This document shows positions 60,402-64,000 of a stretch of DNA of 64,000 bases, in pieces. Position 1 is the stretch's first letter, and each line of letters opens with the position of its first letter. Position numbers and translations under genes: made by a program. The stretch is from Candidatus Anammoximicrobium sp. (GTDB lineage: Bacteria; Planctomycetota; Planctomycetia; Pirellulales; Pirellulaceae), in NCBI GenBank assembly GCA_012515235.1, contig JAAYYU010000075.1, positions 1-64,000 on the forward strand, read 5' to 3'. The notes under the pieces are model-generated. The model saw nothing but the letters and a program-made list of their open reading frames with translations. It had not been told where the DNA came from and made no database searches.

Positions 60402-63400
60402 ATGGCGAGCGGGTCTTCTTCTCTGGTGTGCGAAGGCTGCGGTCAGCCGGTGCAGGCGGGAGACCGCTTCTGCCGCAATTGTGGTCGGCCTCAGGCGCGG
60501 CCGCCAAGGCGGACGTCGGCCTCGGCGGCGTTCGTCCGGTATCTTCAGCAGGCCCGCCGGATCGCCGATGGCGAATCGGATTCGAAGCCGGAGCCGCCGA
60601 AATCTGTCCGCTTCGACGACGTGGCGGGGTTGGGCGATCTGAAACAGACGCTCCGGGAAATCGCGATGGTGGCGCAGGGCCGGGGACCGAAGGGGTTGCG
60701 CCCGTGGCGGGCCGTGATGCTGTTCGGGCCGCCCGGCACCGGGAAGACACTGATCGCTCGCGCGCTGGCGGGAGAGTTGGGCTGGTACTTCCGCGCCGCC
60801 TCCGGCAGCGATTTCAAATCGAAGTGGTACGGCGAATCGGAACAGAACATTCACAACCTGTTCGAGGACGCCCGCCAGCAAGCGCCCAGCGTGGTGTTTT
60901 GGGACGAGGTGGACAACGTTTCCGGGCAACGGACGGGAAACGCCGGCGACTCGGTCCTGACCCAACTGCTGCAGGAAATCGAGGGCTTCACGGTGTCGTC
61001 GAGTCCGGTGCTGCTGATGGCAGCCACCAATTTGCCCTGGGCGCTGGACGAAGCGTTTGTGTCGCGGATGGAGCGGCGGATTCTGGTTCCGTTGCCCGAG
61101 GCGGCAGGCCGCGAGGAAATCCTCCGCCTGTACACGCGCGAGTTTCCCTTGGAGGACGGCATGGACTTTGCCGATCTGGCGCAGCGGAGCGAGTGGCGTT
61201 CCGGACGCGAACTGGAACGGATTTGCCAGGACGCGGCCATCGAAGTCTGGCGCGAGTCCGCCTACGATCCGGAACGTGTCCGTCCCGTCGGCGCCCGCGA
61301 TTTCCACCAGGCCATCGATCGCAACCCGCCGCTGACCACACGCGACTTGGTGCGCACGCACGAGCAGTGGGCGGAACGCTACGGAACCGACGGACGGAAG
61401 CCTGCGGACGACGGTGCCGGACCCGTCCGCCGAATGGCGGCCCCGCCGAGCGCCGCGGGTCTGTCCGCTGTCGGGTCAAGCGGCGGCACGCTTGCCGAAT
61501 GGACGGTCCCGGCCGGAGTTCTCCGCGAGCTGGTGGTGTCGTCGTTCGATCAGGCCCTGGAGTGCACTGCGGGCCTCTTGGCCGGCGCGGAGGGAACCGT
61601 CCGCCAGTTTGTTCCCGCAGCCCGCTTGGCCAAAGCGCCCAGCGACTCCCGGGGGATCGCGTTGATCCAGTACTTGGCCGGCCAGCCGTTGATGGACCGG
61701 TTCACCTTGCCGTTCGACCTCTGGCAACTGCCGGAGGACTTGGTCCGGGAGGGGCAGGTGTTCCTGCAGATGCTGTGCGTCCCCGGCGTCTTTTGCCAGG
61801 ACGAAGTGCCGAGGGAACTGACTCGCGGTCCGCGCGAGCAGTGGCAGTTGACGGACCAGGACGTGTGGATGGCGTTGTTTGACTGCCCGCTGTCGGGCAA
61901 ATCGGTTCGACCGCGTCTGCAGCGCCACCGGGAGTGGCTCCAACGCGTGCTGCCGCAACTGGCGGGACAGGAACAAGCAGAGATCCGGGAAATGCTGGAA
62001 CGTCTGGACCGCGTGCTCGCCCAGTTGCTCGACGGATCGCTTTCTCCGTTGGTTTGCGTGGCCTTCTTGCTTGGATCAGCCGGGCCGCTGTCCTGGCGGA
62101 TCGGACCCGTCGGAACGTCCAGGACCCGCGTCCCAGGGCGGCCGCTGTCCGCTGCCCCGCTGGCGCGTGCCCTCGCGGGCGGCGACTGGGCGGCGAGGTG
62201 GTGGCGTCAAGATCCGGTGGCGCTGCACGGGTTCGTCACGGCCGTTGCGCGAGCGGCTGACCGTCGCCCCGCGCCCGCACCGCCGCCGGAGCGAGAAGTC
62301 CCGTTCCGCCCGCCGGCGGCGGCGCCGCCGCCCCCCGCCAGCTCCAAACCGGAAGGCCTGGACGAACGGATCCGAAGTCTGGAGTCACGGTTGCAGCAGC
62401 GCCTGAACCGGCTCAGCGGGCAGGCGGCCAGCACGGGACCGCAACCGGCCGGACCGGCGGACAGCCGGTTCGAACGTCCCGCTCTGATCTCGGGTTCCCC
62501 GCCGCGCGAACGGATGGCAAGTCAAGCGGCTGGTCTGAGCGGGCTGTCCACCGCGCCGGCCTTCCGGCCGCTTGCCGGCTCAGGCCAAGACATCGAATTG
62601 TCGCTGTTTCCGGCCGAGTGGACGGGCCTCGTGCGGGCGTACCGCCAACAGCCGGAATTGCCCCAGGTTTCGTTGCGAACCTCCGGCATCCACCGCTTGG
62701 AGGACCTCCATCTGCGGCTGGAGATGGCCGACTTCAGCCATCCTCACGAAGAACTCATCCCGCGACTGGACCGACAGACCCCGGTCACCTTGACCGACGT
62801 GGCGCTGCCGCCGAAATTGGCTGCCTACCGGCAAGTATCCGAACGCGTGAGGGGGCGTCTTACCGCCACACTGACCGACGCGACAGGGCGTTTGCTGCAG
62901 GTCGCGCGTGCCGAGATCCCCGTGTTGGCCTACAACGAGTGTCCGATCTCGGCCGAAGAGGGCGAGTTGATTGCCTGTTTCGTCCAACCGAACGATCCCG
63001 GCGTGATCGAGGTCACGAAGTTGGCCGCGGCCCACGCGCGACAGCTGAACGGTTCGGCTGCCCTGTGTGGTTATCAACAACCGGATCCGCAGTTCATCGA
63101 CAACATGGTCCAGGCCGTCTACTTGGCCGTGCAGAAGGATCTCCAGGTCACGTACATCAACCCGCCGCCCAGTTTCGAGGGCCGGCGGATGCTCCAGCGT
63201 TTGCGCACGCCGGGCCAGATCGTGTTGCGGGAGCGTCAAGCCACTTGCTTCGACTTGGCGCTGTTGTTTGCCGCCTGCCTGGAGCACATCGGCCTGAATC
63301 CGTTGGTGTTCCTGATCCGTGGGCATGCGTTTTTCGGCTATTTTGTTTCGGAGAGCAATTACCCCTTGGCCGTCACCGACCGCTGGCCTCAGATCGACGA

Positions 63401-63581
63401 GTCGCTGCGACGCGGACAGTTGGTAGCCATCAATTCCACCAGTTTTTGCGAGGGCTGCGATTACGCTCAAAGCCGGGAGCACGGCGAACGCTGTCTGGCC
63501 GACGAGTCTCAGTTCGAGTTCGCCATTGACGTGGTCCAGGCGCGTCGGCGGCAATTGCTGCCCCTGCCGTTCGAAAGCTAG
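60402..63581 (+). CDS. AAA+ ATPase with N-terminal zinc ribbon and C-terminal transglutaminase-like domain
   Basis: The product is 1059 residues. A zinc ribbon (C10, C13, C24, C27) is followed by a AAA+ domain related to the katanin/FtsH class: Walker A FGPPGTGKT at 108-116, Walker B VVFWDEVD near 164-171, sensor 1 N210 and Arg residues at 222-226. The middle (about 330-700) is helical and Pro-rich, without recognised motifs. Residues 938-985 have a papain/transglutaminase-like pattern: RERQATCFDLALLFAACLEH with Cys949, and FLIRGHAFFGYFV with His975; similar segments occur next to DUF4011 domains in large helicase-like defence proteins. CEGC and GERC further on may bind metal. A ribosome binding site is weak (GGAGG in GGGAGGCTGCGGAG). 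Confidence 0.85.
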   Translation: MASGSSSLVCEGCGQPVQAGDRFCRNCGRPQARPPRRTSASAAFVRYLQQARRIADGESDSKPEPPKSVRFDDVAGLGDLKQTLREIAMVAQGRGPKGLRPWRAVMLFGPPGTGKTLIARALAGELGWYFRAASGSDFKSKWYGESEQNIHNLFEDARQQAPSVVFWDEVDNVSGQRTGNAGDSVLTQLLQEIEGFTVSSSPVLLMAATNLPWALDEAFVSRMERRILVPLPEAAGREEILRLYTREFPLEDGMDFADLAQRSEWRSGRELERICQDAAIEVWRESAYDPERVRPVGARDFHQAIDRNPPLTTRDLVRTHEQWAERYGTDGRKPADDGAGPVRRMAAPPSAAGLSAVGSSGGTLAEWTVPAGVLRELVVSSFDQALECTAGLLAGAEGTVRQFVPAARLAKAPSDSRGIALIQYLAGQPLMDRFTLPFDLWQLPEDLVREGQVFLQMLCVPGVFCQDEVPRELTRGPREQWQLTDQDVWMALFDCPLSGKSVRPRLQRHREWLQRVLPQLAGQEQAEIREMLERLDRVLAQLLDGSLSPLVCVAFLLGSAGPLSWRIGPVGTSRTRVPGRPLSAAPLARALAGGDWAARWWRQDPVALHGFVTAVARAADRRPAPAPPPEREVPFRPPAAAPPPPASSKPEGLDERIRSLESRLQQRLNRLSGQAASTGPQPAGPADSRFERPALISGSPPRERMASQAAGLSGLSTAPAFRPLAGSGQDIELSLFPAEWTGLVRAYRQQPELPQVSLRTSGIHRLEDLHLRLEMADFSHPHEELIPRLDRQTPVTLTDVALPPKLAAYRQVSERVRGRLTATLTDATGRLLQVARAEIPVLAYNECPISAEEGELIACFVQPNDPGVIEVTKLAAAHARQLNGSAALCGYQQPDPQFIDNMVQAVYLAVQKDLQVTYINPPPSFEGRRMLQRLRTPGQIVLRERQATCFDLALLFAACLEHIGLNPLVFLIRGHAFFGYFVSESNYPLAVTDRWPQIDESLRRGQLVAINSTSFCEGCDYAQSREHGERCLADESQFEFAIDVVQARRRQLLPLPFES

Positions 63582-63595
63582 AAAGGGAGACTCCG

Positions 63596-64000
63596 ATGCC
63601 CGATCCCAGTGCGACTCAGAAATGTCCCCAATGCCAAAGCCCCCTCCACGCCGGGGACCGGTTCTGCGGCGTGTGTGGCGCGACGCTGGCCACCGGCCAG
63701 ATTCCCTGCCCGAGCTGCGGACTAGACGTGCCGGCTAACAGCCAGTTTTGCGGACACTGTGGCCGGCCGATCCACGCTCCGAGTCCGGAAATTCGCCGGC
63801 ATCGCTGGTGGCGTTCGCCGGAAGAGGTCGCGGTCCGCTTCGACGCGGCCAACTTGCCGGACCTGATCCACGGTTTCAAGGGCGTCGAGAAGCAGGGCTG
63901 GGTCGACTGGGGCAAGGAGAAAGCGGCTCGCCTGGGATTGCTGGAGACAGGCTTTGTGATCGAGGAGGGGACGCTGGCCGTGCTGTTCCAACATGGCGTG
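63596..64000 (+). CDS. Double zinc-ribbon protein, cut by the right edge
   Basis: The visible 135 residues start MPDPSATQKCPQCQSPLHAG. Two zinc ribbons follow in tandem: CPQC...CGVC near 10-27 and CPSC...CGHC near 38-55. A Trp/Arg-rich link (RRHRWWRSPEEVAVRFDAANLPDLIHGFKG) leads into LLETGFVIEEGTLAVLFQHGV, where the window ends. That last stretch resembles the first strand of SPFH/band-7-type domains that begin with an 'EGT.AVLF..G' motif; this is a suggestion only. It begins 14 bp after the AAA+ gene, with AGGGAG before the ATG, and shares its zinc-ribbon theme, so the two likely form one unit. Confidence 0.85.
   Translation, partial: MPDPSATQKCPQCQSPLHAGDRFCGVCGATLATGQIPCPSCGLDVPANSQFCGHCGRPIHAPSPEIRRHRWWRSPEEVAVRFDAANLPDLIHGFKGVEKQGWVDWGKEKAARLGLLETGFVIEEGTLAVLFQHGV

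Noticed and set aside
1..64000. tRNA, rRNA, CRISPR arrays, riboswitches
   Set aside because: I looked for cloverleaf arms, conserved rRNA blocks, regularly spaced short repeats and known riboswitch cores and saw none; the palindromic elements are isolated and not array-like.

Overview
The window is high-GC bacterial DNA and almost certainly comes from a member of the Planctomycetota, most likely Pirellulales-like. The markers are families typical of that phylum: a DUF1559 prepilin-type protein, DUF1549/DUF1553 and DUF1501 proteins beside a PPC-domain protein, many Tat-exported 'RRRFL' proteins, ECF sigma factors coupled to membrane or kinase proteins, a caspase-like protease, and REP-like palindromes ending in GGGGTCAGGC. 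I see no tRNA, rRNA, CRISPR array or intact insertion sequence. All names come from reading motifs by eye; no database search was possible.

Layout. 1-135 holds a transposase-like fragment running off the left edge. 0.5-7.5 kb (minus): an aldo/keto-reductase-like Tat protein, SMC, and a lipoprotein joining a FlgI-like domain to HEAT-like repeats. 7.9-20.2 kb (plus): a Rieske protein; a DUF1549/1553, DUF1501 and PPC gene trio; a triple RidA-like exported protein; a ferredoxin-tailed aldo/keto reductase homologue; threonine dehydrogenase with an unknown partner; and a small conserved-looking protein. Two palindromic elements lie among these genes. 20.2-31.5 kb: a zinc-ribbon/membrane/STN-like protein, a very large exported glycosidase-like protein, a GNAT acetyltransferase, an unknown protein, a family 2 glycosyltransferase and a MoxR ATPase. 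32-39.5 kb: the DUF1559 protein and a small lipoprotein, an NtrC-type regulator with an upstream coiled-coil gene, an exported methyltransferase, an APC permease and an exported LRR protein. 40-45.3 kb (minus): a sugar-phosphate operon of two phosphohexomutases around an FGGY kinase. 45.5-51.7 kb: a Tat-exported PHP-like protein, a DNA methyltransferase with a GIY-YIG-like tail, an ECF sigma factor coupled to a membrane DUF1549 protein, and a 42-residue ORF. 51.7-54.4 kb (minus): pabB, pabA and DUF447 with 4-nt overlaps. 54.6-55.2 kb: a secreted unknown.

55.5-64 kb (plus) is the most interesting part. A tight operon encodes an ECF sigma factor, a Ser/Thr kinase with an anti-sigma-like zinc finger and a DUF4384-like tail, a caspase-like protease with a consensus EF-hand loop and membrane helices, and a small membrane protein. 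It is followed in the same direction by a zinc-ribbon AAA+ ATPase with a transglutaminase-like C-terminus, and by a double-zinc-ribbon protein cut by the right edge. I propose this as a candidate undescribed signalling, proteolysis or conflict module. Two coding sequences also carry in-frame palindromic inserts, which suggests that REP-like elements in this genome can be tolerated inside proteins.
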